DNA of 64,000 bases from Caryophanales bacterium UBA5603 (GCA_002424815.1 DILB01000023.1:8348-72347); one strand, 5' to 3'. Positions 49,662 to 59,045 are shown, counted from the stretch's first letter. Numbers and translations are program-made. The notes: generated from the letters alone by a model not told the origin.

Positions 49662-49881
49662 AAAGGACTAGTGCCAAAATCGTTACGAGGGCAAAGATTA
49701 CGCTCATTCCCAACGTTAGCCGATTCATGAACAATTCCGGTCCGCGTTGTTTCTGATTTTTGAACAACTCCGACTTCTCACCGGAGAACGTATTTTTGAC
49801 ATCGTCCTTTGATTCTTGCAACATCACCAATGCGATTAACAAAACGCTGATGAAGAGTAATAACCAGTCTAAGAATCCCAT
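49660..49881 (-). CDS. secG: Protein translocase subunit SecG
   Basis: A 73-residue protein with two membrane helices (MGFLDWLLLFISVLLIALVM and the C-terminal MSVIFALVTILALVL) joined by a polar loop with NRLT before helix 2, the SecG layout. It assists SecYEG. ATG 49881 has AGGAGG upstream; the longer in-frame reading to 49944 has none. secG next to rnr is common in Bacillota. Confidence 0.92.
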   Translation of the reverse strand: MGFLDWLLLFISVLLIALVMLQESKDDVKNTFSGEKSELFKNQKQRGPELFMNRLTLGMSVIFALVTILALVL

Positions 49882-49960
49882 GTGTTTCCTCCTAAGATAG
49901 ATACCCAGTAAATCGATAGATTTAAGAGGCATTATGCTTCGCACTTATTAATTATACCAT

Positions 49961-49989
49961 AAAAAAAAGCTTTTGGAATACCCAAAAGC
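49961..49989 (-). terminator. Intrinsic terminator of enolase
   Basis: GCTTTTGG-AATAC-CCAAAAGC forms an eight-pair stem. On the minus strand it is followed by eight T. Confidence 0.9.
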
Positions 49990-50011
49990 ATCTTTTTTAT
50001 TCGTGGATGAA

Positions 50012-51301
50012 TTAGCGAGAATGACGCACAGATTTTGCTCCGTGATATTCAGCAACCTCACCGAGTTCTTCTTCAATTCTAAGCAATTGATTGTATTTTG
50101 CAATTCTATCGGTTCTAGCTAGCGATCCAGTTTTAATTTGACCGGCATTCGTCGCAACAGAGATATCAGCGATGGTTGAATCTTCGGTTTCACCAGAACG
50201 ATGGCTGATAACAGAAGTATATCCTGCGTTCTTAGCCATCTCAATAGCGTTGAAGGTTTCTGTTAAAGTTCCAATTTGATTCACTTTAATTAAAATTGAG
50301 TTTGCAATTCCCTTTTCAATGCCAGTTGCCAGTCTTTCCGTATTTGTGACGAATAAATCATCCCCGACCAATTGAATGCGTTTGCCAAGTCTTTCAGTAA
50401 TGTATGCCCAACCTTCCCAGTCGTTTTGATCTAAACCGTCTTCTAAGGTAATAATAGGATATTTATCGACAAGGCTTACATAGAATTCAACTAATTCTTT
50501 GTAATTAAAGACTTTGTTTTCGCCTTTCAGTTCATAAACATTTTTTTCAGCATTATAAAATTCACTGGCAGCGACATCCATGCCGATGGCAATATCTTGT
50601 CCAGGAACATACCCTGCTTTTTTGATGGCTTCAATAATGGCTTGTAAACCAGCTTCATTGCTTTCAAGATTAGGAGCATAACCGCCTTCATCTCCAACAG
50701 AAGTGCTAAAGCCTTTTGCAGAGAGAACCTTTTTCAGACTATGATATACTTCTGCGCCCATTTGAAGTGCTTGACGGAAGGTCTTAGCACCAATTGGAAG
50801 AATCATGTATTCTTGGAAGTCGATTGAATTGTCGGCGTGTGATCCACCGTTGATGATATTCATCATGGGTGTTGGTAATACTTTAGCGTTGAATCCGCCT
50901 AAATAGAGATAAAGAGGTAAACCAACATAATCAGCAGCGGCTCTCGCTGCAGCCAGGGATACACCTAAAATCGCATTGGCACCGAGTTTGGCTTTGTTTG
51001 GCGTTCCATCGAGTTCAATCATCAACTTGTCTAAAAAAGCTTGCATGGTGACATCATAACCGATGAGAGCGGGTGCAATAATCTCATTGACATTGTTAAC
51101 AGCTTTTAAAACACCTTTGCCAAGATAGCGACCTTTGTCACCATCGCGAAGTTCGATTGCTTCAAATTCACCGGTCGATGCCCCGCTTGGCACGATGGCG
51201 CGTCCGAAAGCGCCTGATTCTGTATAAATCTCAACTTCTATCGTTGGATTCCCACGAGAATCCAATACTTCTCTTGCATGAATACTGGTAATGTTTGGCA
51301 T
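50012..51301 (-). CDS. eno: Enolase
   Basis: A 429-residue enzyme converting 2-phosphoglycerate to phosphoenolpyruvate. SGASTGEFEAIELRDGD, the metal-binding VGDDLFVTN, IKVNQIGTLTETFNAI with the catalytic Lys, and VISHRSGETEDSTIADISVA are intact. It is the last gene of an operon with gpmI and a small membrane protein. AAAGGAG precedes the ATG. Confidence 0.98.
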   Translation of the reverse strand: MPNITSIHAREVLDSRGNPTIEVEIYTESGAFGRAIVPSGASTGEFEAIELRDGDKGRYLGKGVLKAVNNVNEIIAPALIGYDVTMQAFLDKLMIELDGTPNKAKLGANAILGVSLAAARAAADYVGLPLYLYLGGFNAKVLPTPMMNIINGGSHADNSIDFQEYMILPIGAKTFRQALQMGAEVYHSLKKVLSAKGFSTSVGDEGGYAPNLESNEAGLQAIIEAIKKAGYVPGQDIAIGMDVAASEFYNAEKNVYELKGENKVFNYKELVEFYVSLVDKYPIITLEDGLDQNDWEGWAYITERLGKRIQLVGDDLFVTNTERLATGIEKGIANSILIKVNQIGTLTETFNAIEMAKNAGYTSVISHRSGETEDSTIADISVATNAGQIKTGSLARTDRIAKYNQLLRIEEELGEVAEYHGAKSVRHSR

Positions 51302-51343
51302 TTTTTAATTCTCCTTTTATTTAAAATTATATTTTTAGAACTT

Positions 51344-51808
51344 TTATAAAGTTCGTTTGACACCAAGGTAAGTTCCAACAGCAATCATTAATAAAGTAAT
51401 CATGTAGTTAAAACTAAAATTTTTAATCCAAAGAAGGGGATTGTATAAATAGAGTGCGCCTTCAAGATAAATCGTGATATCAAAGATGATTGAAGCAAAT
51501 TCAGAAGATCCGTAGTAAAACATAATCACAGGCAAGACTTCAATAATGACAGCGCCTAGAAGCAATCCTATTAAAACAATGATTGAATAAATAAGATGCG
51601 GCTTTTCATATTGTTTGCGTATCATGTTTCCTGCCAAAACAGCGAGAATCCAGAAGAGCAAATTTCCTATCTGAAACGAAAGATAACGAATCGCTAAAAA
51701 ATCAATTAAACCAAAGAGAACAGCTAAAATTATCGTCATTAAAAGGGTATATAATATCACGAAAAACAAATCTTTGGAACGAATCTGATTAAAACGTTTT
51801 TCAATCAT
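51344..51808 (-). CDS. Membrane protein between gpmI and eno
   Basis: A 154-residue protein with about four membrane helices and no recognised family. Its start overlaps the gpmI stop by 4 bp (ATGA), so the two are translationally coupled. It lies 42 bp before eno. Its place between two successive glycolytic enzymes is unusual and its role unknown. Confidence 0.75.
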   Translation of the reverse strand: MIEKRFNQIRSKDLFFVILYTLLMTIILAVLFGLIDFLAIRYLSFQIGNLLFWILAVLAGNMIRKQYEKPHLIYSIIVLIGLLLGAVIIEVLPVIMFYYGSSEFASIIFDITIYLEGALYLYNPLLWIKNFSFNYMITLLMIAVGTYLGVKRTL

Positions 51809-53322
51809 GATTGGATAATTAATGATTTTCCCGTCATTTCTCGGGGTTGTTCAAGATTCATCAATTCTAAAATGGTTGGTGCGATATCCCCAAGGTTACC
51901 CGTATCTCGTAGAATGACATTTTTCTTTGTCAAAATAAGGGGAACCAAATTCGTTGTGTGCGCTGTAAATGGAAGATTATTATCATCAAGCATTTTCTCA
52001 CAGTTACCATGATCAGCCGTCACAATGGCGACGCCACCAAGTTCTAACACTTTATCGACGACACGTCCAACGCATTCATCAACGGTTTCAACTGCTTTAA
52101 TAGCCGCAGGAATAACACCTGTGTGACCGACCATATCGCCATTAGCATAATTGAGAATAACCAAGTCTAAATCTTGTTTTTGTAATTCATCTAAGACGGC
52201 ATCTGTAATTTCATAAGCACTCATTTCAGGTTTTAAATCATAGGTAGGTACTTTTGGTGAAGGAATTAAAACCCTTCTTGCGCCTTTGATTTCTTTATCC
52301 ATCCCACCATCAAAAAAGAAAGTAACATGAGCGTATTTTTCAGTTTCTGCTATTCGCAATTGATTAAGACCCAGATCAGAGATATAATCCCCGAGCATAT
52401 TTGATAGTTCGTTCAATTCAAACGCTAACGGTCCTTTAACAGAATCAGCATATTTCATCATTGAAACAAAAAAGATGTTGGTAGGACCATGCGTCGTATC
52501 GACTTTCGAAGCTTCTGGATTGGAATAAGCGGTGCCAATTTGAATGGCTCGATCAGGTCTAAAATTAGCAAATATAATCGCATCATTCGTTTCAATTAAA
52601 CCGGATTCATCGACCACAAAAGGAATGACAAACTCATCATTAACGCCAGATTCGTAAGAAGATACAACCCCTTCACGAGCCGAGTTGAAAATTTGTCCGC
52701 GGCCAAAAGTCATGACATCATAGGCCAATTGCGTACGGTTAAAGTTTTTATCGCGGTCCATGGCATAATACCGACCATGGACGGTCGCAATTTTACCATA
52801 TTGGTTTTTTGTAAAAGCCGTTTCGAGTTCATCAATAAAATCAATACCTGATTTAGGAGGCACGTCACGTCCATCTAAAAAAGCGTGCATAAAAGTTTGG
52901 GGAATATTTTCAGATTGTGCAAGTTCAAATAAGGCTTTTATATGTTCCATATGTGAATGCACACCACCATCAGAAAGCAATCCAAAGATATGCAATTTCG
53001 AATGGTGTTTATGAACATGATCGATGGCTTGTTTAAAAGCCGGGTTCGCTTTGAATGAGCCATCTTTTAAAGCGACGTTCACTCGCGTTAAAGATTGATA
53101 AACAATCCGTCCTGCCCCTAAATTTAAATGGCCAACCTCACTATTTCCCATTTGTCCTTCCGGCAGACCCACAGCTTCACCGGAAGCTTCAATTAATGTG
53201 TTTGGAAATTCTTGAAATAAAAGATCAAGATGGGGTTTTTTTGCTAATTCGTAGGCATTGCCAGGATTATTCGGTGCTTTGGCCATACCATCCATGATAA
53301 TCAAAACAATCGGTTTTTTCAT
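51805..53322 (-). CDS. gpmI: 2,3-bisphosphoglycerate-independent phosphoglycerate mutase
   Basis: A 505-residue Mn-dependent enzyme of the alkaline phosphatase superfamily. IVLIIMDGMAKAPNNPGNAY, GQMGNSEVGHLNLGAGRIV with the nucleophile Ser, HAFLDGRDVPP, and TADHGNCEKMLDDNN are diagnostic. It interconverts 3- and 2-phosphoglycerate just before enolase. GAGGTG precedes the ATG. Confidence 0.97.
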   Translation of the reverse strand: MKKPIVLIIMDGMAKAPNNPGNAYELAKKPHLDLLFQEFPNTLIEASGEAVGLPEGQMGNSEVGHLNLGAGRIVYQSLTRVNVALKDGSFKANPAFKQAIDHVHKHHSKLHIFGLLSDGGVHSHMEHIKALFELAQSENIPQTFMHAFLDGRDVPPKSGIDFIDELETAFTKNQYGKIATVHGRYYAMDRDKNFNRTQLAYDVMTFGRGQIFNSAREGVVSSYESGVNDEFVIPFVVDESGLIETNDAIIFANFRPDRAIQIGTAYSNPEASKVDTTHGPTNIFFVSMMKYADSVKGPLAFELNELSNMLGDYISDLGLNQLRIAETEKYAHVTFFFDGGMDKEIKGARRVLIPSPKVPTYDLKPEMSAYEITDAVLDELQKQDLDLVILNYANGDMVGHTGVIPAAIKAVETVDECVGRVVDKVLELGGVAIVTADHGNCEKMLDDNNLPFTAHTTNLVPLILTKKNVILRDTGNLGDIAPTILELMNLEQPREMTGKSLIIQS

Positions 53323-53343
53323 GATTTCACCTCTACCGAAGTA

Positions 53344-53372
53344 ATTATACTATAAAAGTGGGTTTTTATAAA
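53344..53372 (-). promoter_or_regulatory. Promoter of gpmI-eno
   Basis: Minus strand TTTATA (53367-53372), 17-bp spacer, TATAAT (53344-53349). The -35 is weak, which suggests help from an activator. Confidence 0.6.
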
Positions 53373-53387
53373 GCATTATGAATGGAT

Positions 53388-53410
53388 TGTAAGCATTTAC
53401 ACAATGTAAA
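53388..53410. promoter_or_regulatory. cre-like box and palindrome between divergent genes
   Basis: TGTAAGCATTTACA (53388-53401) fits the cre consensus with one mismatch (A for the second core G). It overlaps TTTACA-CAA-TGTAAA (53396-53410), a perfect inverted repeat. They lie upstream of both the gpmI and GH13 promoters, the position from which CcpA can activate glycolytic genes or another regulator can act. Confidence 0.55.
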
Positions 53411-53439
53411 TTGTTAGCGTTTTTCGGAGTTAGATTTGA

Positions 53440-53445
53440 TATAAT
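53440..53445 (+). promoter_or_regulatory. -10 of the GH13 gene
   Basis: TATAAT lies 20 bp before the GTG start. No convincing -35 is 17 bp upstream; a GC-richer TTAGCGTTTTTCGG lies there. Confidence 0.5.
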
Positions 53446-53465
53446 ATAAGACGAGGTGAAACATC

Positions 53466-55541
53466 GTGGAAAGCAAACTAAAAAAACTTCATAAAATTCT
53501 TAAAGGACAAATCCATCAAGGCAATATTAATTATGTCGTTCCAGATATTTGGAATGCTTGGGATTATGCAGGGCAAGAAATGCGAAGAATGCCGAGTGGA
53601 GAATTGCTTGTCAATCCCTACCGTTTTTATTCAAGCGTGATTGAACAAAACATTCTTCCAAACGCATCTCCTAAGAAAAATTATTCTCAATCACTCTCAA
53701 AGGTCATGAATTTAAATCATCCCATTCCGTATCAAGGCGGTGACTGGGTTCGTCAATCGGTGATGTATTCAACGATGATTCGAACTTCTGCCGCATGGGA
53801 TCATGATCGATCTTTTTCTCTTGATATCTCAAATTTTGATGGAATGAAAGAAACTGGAACTTTTGTTAAGATGCTTGTGATGCTTCCGTTTTTGAAGAAA
53901 ATGGGGGTTGATACCGTTTATATGCTTCCAATTTCTCGTTTTTCATTAAAAGATAAAAAAGGTGAACTCGGAAGTCCTTACGGAGTTGCAAGTTTCTTCG
54001 ACCTCGACCCAAATTTAAAAGACAATATGACGGGATCAAAAATGACGGTTGAAGAGGAATTTCAAGCTTTTGTCGAGGCTTGTCATATGCTTTCAATGCG
54101 CGTTGTCATTGACATTATTCCAAGGACTAACGCTGTTGAGAACGATTTGATTAAGTTGCATCCGGATTGGTTCTATTGGATTAAAGCCAGTGAAAGTCAT
54201 CTATACAAAGTTCCTTATGTGGATGGACTTGAGAACACGCTTGCTCCCTTACCAAAATATATGAAGGAAGTGTATGACTCACCGGATGTAAAAAGACATA
54301 TCAAAATGTTTCAATATAATCCGAAAATTAAAAATGAAACGCTTTGGAATGAACTCGTCGAGGAAAATCCTGTGGATTTTGTCGGTGAAATCGAAAAACG
54401 ATTCAATCTAAAAATTGCACCGGCTTTTTCAGATCATATCAACGACGTTCAACCTCCTTGGACCGACGTAACATTCTTCCGTCTTTTTATGGATCACCCA
54501 GAAGAAACAGCTCCTTATTTGAAAGATGCGAAAACACCGCCTTATATTTTGTTTGATACGATTAAATCCAATTTATATCCCGGTAAACAACCAAATATTG
54601 AACTGTGGAACACGCTAGCCCATGTTGTGCCTTATTATCAAGAACATTTTGGGATTGACGGTGCGCGCATTGATATGGGTCACGCTTTACCAACAGACTT
54701 ATTAAAAATGATTATTGATCAAGCTAAAAAACAAGATCCTGATTTTGCTTTTATCGCTGAAGAAATGGTTCCTGATAACGCTGCTAAAGCTAAGAATAAT
54801 GGCTATAACATTATTATCGGAAACGGTTTTTGGATGGAACCACGGATTTGGGAAAAGAAATTACATAAATTCATATACTCAGCCAAAGATATTGCCTTAC
54901 CAATGTTTGCTTGTGCTGAAACGCACGACACCGCCCGTGTTTCCGGGCGAGAGGGCGGGAAAACATTAGGGCGATTGTTAACTATCTTAAATATGTTTTT
55001 ACCTAATTTGGTACCTTTTATCAATTCAGGACAAGAAGTCTATGAAATTCAACCCATGAATACGGGCGTTGACTGTACGGAAAAAGACAAATTCAATTTG
55101 CCTAAGAATGATTTGTTTTATGGTAAACTAGCCTTGTTTGACAAATATGCTTTCCATTATATGAATGAATCTAGATGGGAACTCGCTGATCATCTGGATG
55201 GAATTAAAACCATTCGGAAAGCCTGGATTAATGTTTTAACTGATCTTGATTGTTTTGTACCAATTTATATGAATGAATTTGATACTCCTGCGATTGGTTT
55301 GGGATATTATGACAAAATCACCGGAAAATGCCTTGTGATATTTGCTAATTCAAATGTCTATACTGAAATGCACTGTAATGCTTCCATTCAAGGCTTAAGA
55401 GATAAAGCCAATAACAAACAAATGGCTGGAAAACTTTTATATGCCACTTATGAAATGCCAAGAGAATTCCATCAATTCAATCCAGATGGTTCCATCTATC
55501 TCCATATGGGTCCTGGCGAAGTCAAAGTCATCGAATTATAA
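53466..55541 (+). CDS. GH13-family alpha-amylase-like enzyme, cytoplasmic
   Basis: A 691-residue protein without a signal peptide. The barrel motifs are present in order: VVIDIIPRTNAVEND (region I), FGIDGARIDMGHA with the nucleophile Asp (region II), FAFIAEEM with the acid Glu (region III), and CAETHDTARVSG (region IV). Region I has R-T-N where amylases have D-x-V-x-N-H, and the C-terminus NSGQEVYEIQPMNTG suggests the GlgE/maltosyltransferase side of GH13. The precise reaction is unclear. The start is GTG at 53466 with GAGGTG upstream. Confidence 0.75.
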   Translation: MESKLKKLHKILKGQIHQGNINYVVPDIWNAWDYAGQEMRRMPSGELLVNPYRFYSSVIEQNILPNASPKKNYSQSLSKVMNLNHPIPYQGGDWVRQSVMYSTMIRTSAAWDHDRSFSLDISNFDGMKETGTFVKMLVMLPFLKKMGVDTVYMLPISRFSLKDKKGELGSPYGVASFFDLDPNLKDNMTGSKMTVEEEFQAFVEACHMLSMRVVIDIIPRTNAVENDLIKLHPDWFYWIKASESHLYKVPYVDGLENTLAPLPKYMKEVYDSPDVKRHIKMFQYNPKIKNETLWNELVEENPVDFVGEIEKRFNLKIAPAFSDHINDVQPPWTDVTFFRLFMDHPEETAPYLKDAKTPPYILFDTIKSNLYPGKQPNIELWNTLAHVVPYYQEHFGIDGARIDMGHALPTDLLKMIIDQAKKQDPDFAFIAEEMVPDNAAKAKNNGYNIIIGNGFWMEPRIWEKKLHKFIYSAKDIALPMFACAETHDTARVSGREGGKTLGRLLTILNMFLPNLVPFINSGQEVYEIQPMNTGVDCTEKDKFNLPKNDLFYGKLALFDKYAFHYMNESRWELADHLDGIKTIRKAWINVLTDLDCFVPIYMNEFDTPAIGLGYYDKITGKCLVIFANSNVYTEMHCNASIQGLRDKANNKQMAGKLLYATYEMPREFHQFNPDGSIYLHMGPGEVKVIEL

Positions 55542-55542
55542 A

Positions 55543-55577
55543 AAAATGGTTCGCTCTTTATGGGAGTGAACCATTTT
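55543..55577. terminator. Bidirectional terminator between convergent genes
   Basis: AAAATGGTTC-G-CTC pairs with GAG-T-GAACCATTTT around a seven-base loop. T-rich runs follow on both strands, ending GH13 on the plus and the folate S component on the minus strand. Confidence 0.88.
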
Positions 55578-55580
55578 ATT

Positions 55581-56381
55581 TTAAGAATCGATTTCTTCAA
55601 ACTCACGATGTTCCACAAGTTTTTTAACGAGATTAAGTAGTGGGGTCAATAATAAAACGTAAGCGATGACCTCAATTGGCATTTTTACAATTCTTAAAGG
55701 TAGTAAGAATATCACATAAGCGACCAAGGCTTCAGCATCTAAATGCCAAATAGCAATATCGGGATTCATCATGGTAAACAACCATATGGGCGTTAAAATC
55801 AGCGATACAAGCATATACAAAAGCATAACTACAAAAAGAATCTTGTGCGGATTGAATTCATATTTTTTTTGTTTTTTCATTAAAAAATTGAATAGGATCA
55901 ATACAACGGTCGCAAATAAGCTGACGGATGCAAGGATGTATTTTTGCGTTGTATCCAGAGTCGATGAATGAACAAGATCGATATTGAATAAATAAGATAA
56001 GACAATTAGAAAGAATAAAAGTGCGAGGGCAAAATTAAAAATATAAAACCAATGATTCGTTAACTTCCTGCGAAAATGAAAAAAGAGACTTGGGACAATT
56101 CCGTATAAAACGGCATTCAGCGTAAAGCCTAGATGAAAATATTGTCCCTGTGGCCCACCTATCAAGAAAAATCCGAGGAGGTCTTGACTGACTGCCGCAA
56201 AAAAACCGAAAACTGGACCATAAATAATTGAAACAATCATCAGAGGCAAATAACCAATACCAAATTTAATAATTGGGCTGGAAGGATTAGGGAGAGTGAT
56301 TGAAACAAGTTGTGATAATATGATTCCAATCGCAACCATCAATCCTGTGAAGACGAGTGTTTGAACCGGTGTTTTTTTCAT
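55581..56381 (-). CDS. folT: ECF transporter S component, folate type (FolT-like)
   Basis: A 266-residue membrane protein with about six helices and an insert-like polar stretch. FGIGYLPLMIVSIIYGPVFG with FFAAVSQDLLGFFL and YFHLGFTLNAVLYGIVPS follow the FolT pattern of substrate-binding S components. It would bind folate and dock to a shared EcfAA'T module, which is not in this window. AAGGAAG precedes the ATG. Confidence 0.8.
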   Translation of the reverse strand: MKKTPVQTLVFTGLMVAIGIILSQLVSITLPNPSSPIIKFGIGYLPLMIVSIIYGPVFGFFAAVSQDLLGFFLIGGPQGQYFHLGFTLNAVLYGIVPSLFFHFRRKLTNHWFYIFNFALALLFFLIVLSYLFNIDLVHSSTLDTTQKYILASVSLFATVVLILFNFLMKKQKKYEFNPHKILFVVMLLYMLVSLILTPIWLFTMMNPDIAIWHLDAEALVAYVIFLLPLRIVKMPIEVIAYVLLLTPLLNLVKKLVEHREFEEIDS

Positions 56382-56391
56382 ATTAACTTCC

Positions 56392-57057
56392 TTAATGATT
56401 TAAGTCGAAATCAATCGGAGAACTATTTTGACTGCGAAGAAATTGATTAATTTTAGAAAATGGACGTGAACCGAAAAACCCACGATAAGTCGACAGTGGA
56501 GAGGGATGCACGTTTTCAATAATCAGATGCTTCGCATTGTTTAATAATATTTTTTTACTTCGAGCATGGCTGCCCCATAACACAAAGACCATAGGCTCTT
56601 GCTTCTGATTAAGCAATTGAATGATGGCATCGGTCAATGTTTCCCAACCATACAAACGATGACTCAGCGGCTGATTCTTTCTGACTGAAAGAATGGTGTT
56701 AAGTAATAAAACACCTTCTTTTCCCCATTTGGTCAAATCGCCAGATAACGGGATTTCACAACCGAGATCAGCTTTTAATTCTGTCAGAATATTCATTAGA
56801 GAAGGGGGGATTGGTATTCCTTCTGGAACTGAAAAACACAACCCCATGGCTTCGCCAGGATTATGGTAGGGGTCTTGACCCAAGATGACAACTTTGACGT
56901 CTTGATAAGCGGTTAATCGCAATGCGTCAAAAACGTGATTGATAGGGGGATAACAGATATGATGAGCGTATTCATCTTTAATAGAGGTGGTCAAAGATAA
57001 GAAATAAGGTTTTTGGAATTCATCTTTTAACAGATTATCCCAGTCGTTATTAATCAT
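56392..57057 (-). CDS. ung: Uracil-DNA glycosylase (family 1)
   Basis: A 221-residue enzyme. VVILGQDPYHNPGEAMGLCF holds the catalytic Asp, LLLNTILSVRKNQPLSH the uracil-pocket region, and ENVHPSPLSTYRGFFGSRPF the HPSPLS loop. It removes uracil from DNA. It overlaps the upstream small gene by 4 bp and has little ribosome site of its own, so translation is probably coupled. Confidence 0.97.
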   Translation of the reverse strand: MINNDWDNLLKDEFQKPYFLSLTTSIKDEYAHHICYPPINHVFDALRLTAYQDVKVVILGQDPYHNPGEAMGLCFSVPEGIPIPPSLMNILTELKADLGCEIPLSGDLTKWGKEGVLLLNTILSVRKNQPLSHRLYGWETLTDAIIQLLNQKQEPMVFVLWGSHARSKKILLNNAKHLIIENVHPSPLSTYRGFFGSRPFSKINQFLRSQNSSPIDFDLNH

Positions 57058-57245
57058 GATTTTTTTGATATCTTAGGCGCTTCTATGCGACTGACACAGC
57101 CACGGGAAGTACACGCTGAACAACCAGAATAATCTTCAGGCAGTTCGCATCCTTCTGGCGCCTTTGTAGCTCCGTTAAGATAGTAAAATAGAACATAAAC
57201 ACCGATGACAATCACAATAAATATAGAAGCAATAAGATAAGGCAT
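57054..57245 (-). CDS. Small Cys-rich membrane protein
   Basis: A 63-residue protein with one N-terminal membrane helix and a short cytoplasmic or outer tail, GCELPEDYSGCSACTSRGC, with four Cys in a metal-ligand-like spacing. It recalls the FeoB-associated Cys-rich and NqrM-like small proteins in layout but is not clearly either. GGGAGG precedes the ATG. It is coupled to ung by a 4-bp overlap. Confidence 0.7.
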   Translation of the reverse strand: MPYLIASIFIVIVIGVYVLFYYLNGATKAPEGCELPEDYSGCSACTSRGCVSRIEAPKISKKS

Positions 57246-57259
57246 GCTATCCTCCCAAT

Positions 57260-58966
57260 CTACTTAATCTGATTTACCATCGACAATAATGCTTCGCCGA
57301 TGGAATTCAGTTCGTGTTTTGCCGCATCGATGGTCTCGCCGCGAACACCAATATATATTTTGAGTTTAGGTTCTGTTCCTGAAGGGCGAAGCACAAACCA
57401 TGACCCGTTCTTTAAGATAAATTTGACTGCGTTTGTCATATCATATTTTAATACGGTCTTTTTTCCGTTTTCTTGTCTGAATGAATGAAGATAATCTTCA
57501 AAGACAACAATCTTTTCGCCATTTAGTTCCAAGAGTGGTTGACTGCGAAAATGTTCTACAATTCGTGCAATGCGCTTTGCGCCCTCAATTCCAAAAAGAT
57601 CAATATTGTAAAGACCTTCCTGATGAACGCCGAATTCTTGATAAATATCAGTTAATTTATCCAACAATGATTTGTTTTCAGTGGCATGATAAAAAGCGGC
57701 AGCTTCAGCGGCTAAAAGCAATGCTTGTAGCGAGTCTTTATCGCGAACAAAATCTTTGATGACATACCCATAGGACTCTTCATACCCAAACAAAAATTCT
57801 TTGTCGGTTTTTTCCAAGAAGCGTGCCTGTTCACCTATATATTTGAAGCCTGTTAATGTAGAGATAACTTCAAAACCATATGATCTTGCAATTTTCGCTC
57901 CTAAATCTGAAGTAACAATCGTATTGAAAACAACGCCCTTTTTAGGCAGCGTTTTTAATAATTTTCGTTGCGACAACAAATAATAAATGAGAATTGCTCC
58001 TGTTTGATTTCCAGTAAGTAATTCGTATTCATGACCATTTTTAACAGCTATTCCGAGTCGATCAGCGTCAGGATCAGTTGCGATTAACAAATCCGCATTG
58101 ATTTTCTTTCCAAGATTAATAGCCATTGCAAAAGCTTGTGGACTCTCTGGGTTTGGAGATTTGACTGTAGAAAATAATGGATCATGGACCATTTGCTCGA
58201 TAACAGGGTAGACTTGATAACCACACTCTTGTAATAACCGACTTCCCAGTTCAGCACTTGTTCCATGGAGTGGTGTAAAGACAATCTTAATATTCTTCGA
58301 AACGTCTGGATGCAATTGGACCGTCTTTACCTTTGATAGATAAGCATTATCAATCTCAGAACCGATGAAGGTTAAAAGGCCTTTTTCAACAAGTTTTTGT
58401 TCAGATAAAACTTGAATTGAAAATAAGTCTTCAATCTCATCAACCATTTTTACAATCACATCGGCATACTCAGGTGTATACTGACAACCGTATTCATCAT
58501 ATATTTTATATCCATTATAATTGGGCGGATTATGACTTGCGGTCACGACAATGCCAGAGACCGCATTTAAATAACGCGTTGCAAAAGAAAGTTCAGGTGT
58601 GGGACGTAAATCCTCAAACAAGTATGAGCGAATACCATAAAAACCAAGAACTCGTGCAGATTCAATCGCAAACTCTTTTGACATTCTGCGATTGTCATGG
58701 GCAATCACAACACCTCTATCTTTCGCTGATTGACCATGAATCTTGATTAAATATCGTGCAAGCCCATCATTGGCTTTACGAATTGTATAGAGATTTAATC
58801 GACTGGTTCCAGCGCCAAGGATGCCTCGTATTCCTCCCGTGCCAAAAGACAATGAAGCATAAAAACGTTCTTCAAGTTCAGCATCAGATTTATCAAGAAG
58901 TTCTTCTTTCAGCGAGGGATCTAAATCGCTTTGATTGACCCAACGCAAATATTCATCTTTCCACAT
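57260..58966 (-). CDS. Phospho-sugar mutase (phosphoglucomutase/phosphomannomutase)
   Basis: A 568-residue alpha-D-phosphohexomutase. GTGGIRGILGAGTSRLN at the start, SGIVVTASHNPPNYNGYKIY with the phospho-Ser, IATDPDADRLGIAV for the metal, GYEESYGYV for the sugar, and LRPSGTEPKLKIYIG for the phosphate are complete. The length suits PgcA-type phosphoglucomutase. It links glucose 1-phosphate (alpha) and glucose 6-phosphate. ATG 58966 with GGAG eight bases upstream; the GTG at 58975 is rejected. Confidence 0.94.
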   Translation of the reverse strand: MWKDEYLRWVNQSDLDPSLKEELLDKSDAELEERFYASLSFGTGGIRGILGAGTSRLNLYTIRKANDGLARYLIKIHGQSAKDRGVVIAHDNRRMSKEFAIESARVLGFYGIRSYLFEDLRPTPELSFATRYLNAVSGIVVTASHNPPNYNGYKIYDEYGCQYTPEYADVIVKMVDEIEDLFSIQVLSEQKLVEKGLLTFIGSEIDNAYLSKVKTVQLHPDVSKNIKIVFTPLHGTSAELGSRLLQECGYQVYPVIEQMVHDPLFSTVKSPNPESPQAFAMAINLGKKINADLLIATDPDADRLGIAVKNGHEYELLTGNQTGAILIYYLLSQRKLLKTLPKKGVVFNTIVTSDLGAKIARSYGFEVISTLTGFKYIGEQARFLEKTDKEFLFGYEESYGYVIKDFVRDKDSLQALLLAAEAAAFYHATENKSLLDKLTDIYQEFGVHQEGLYNIDLFGIEGAKRIARIVEHFRSQPLLELNGEKIVVFEDYLHSFRQENGKKTVLKYDMTNAVKFILKNGSWFVLRPSGTEPKLKIYIGVRGETIDAAKHELNSIGEALLSMVNQIK

Positions 58967-59045
58967 GAAAACCACTCCTTCATAGGCATTATACCTCTAT
59001 TTCTTCAATTTCTCAAATATTTTAATCAAGCATCAAATATTTGAC

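Noticed and set aside
58417..58746. Plus-strand frame of 109 codons in the phosphohexomutase gene
   Set aside because: It is antisense to conserved coding sequence, is His/Gln-rich by codon mirror, and has no ribosome site.
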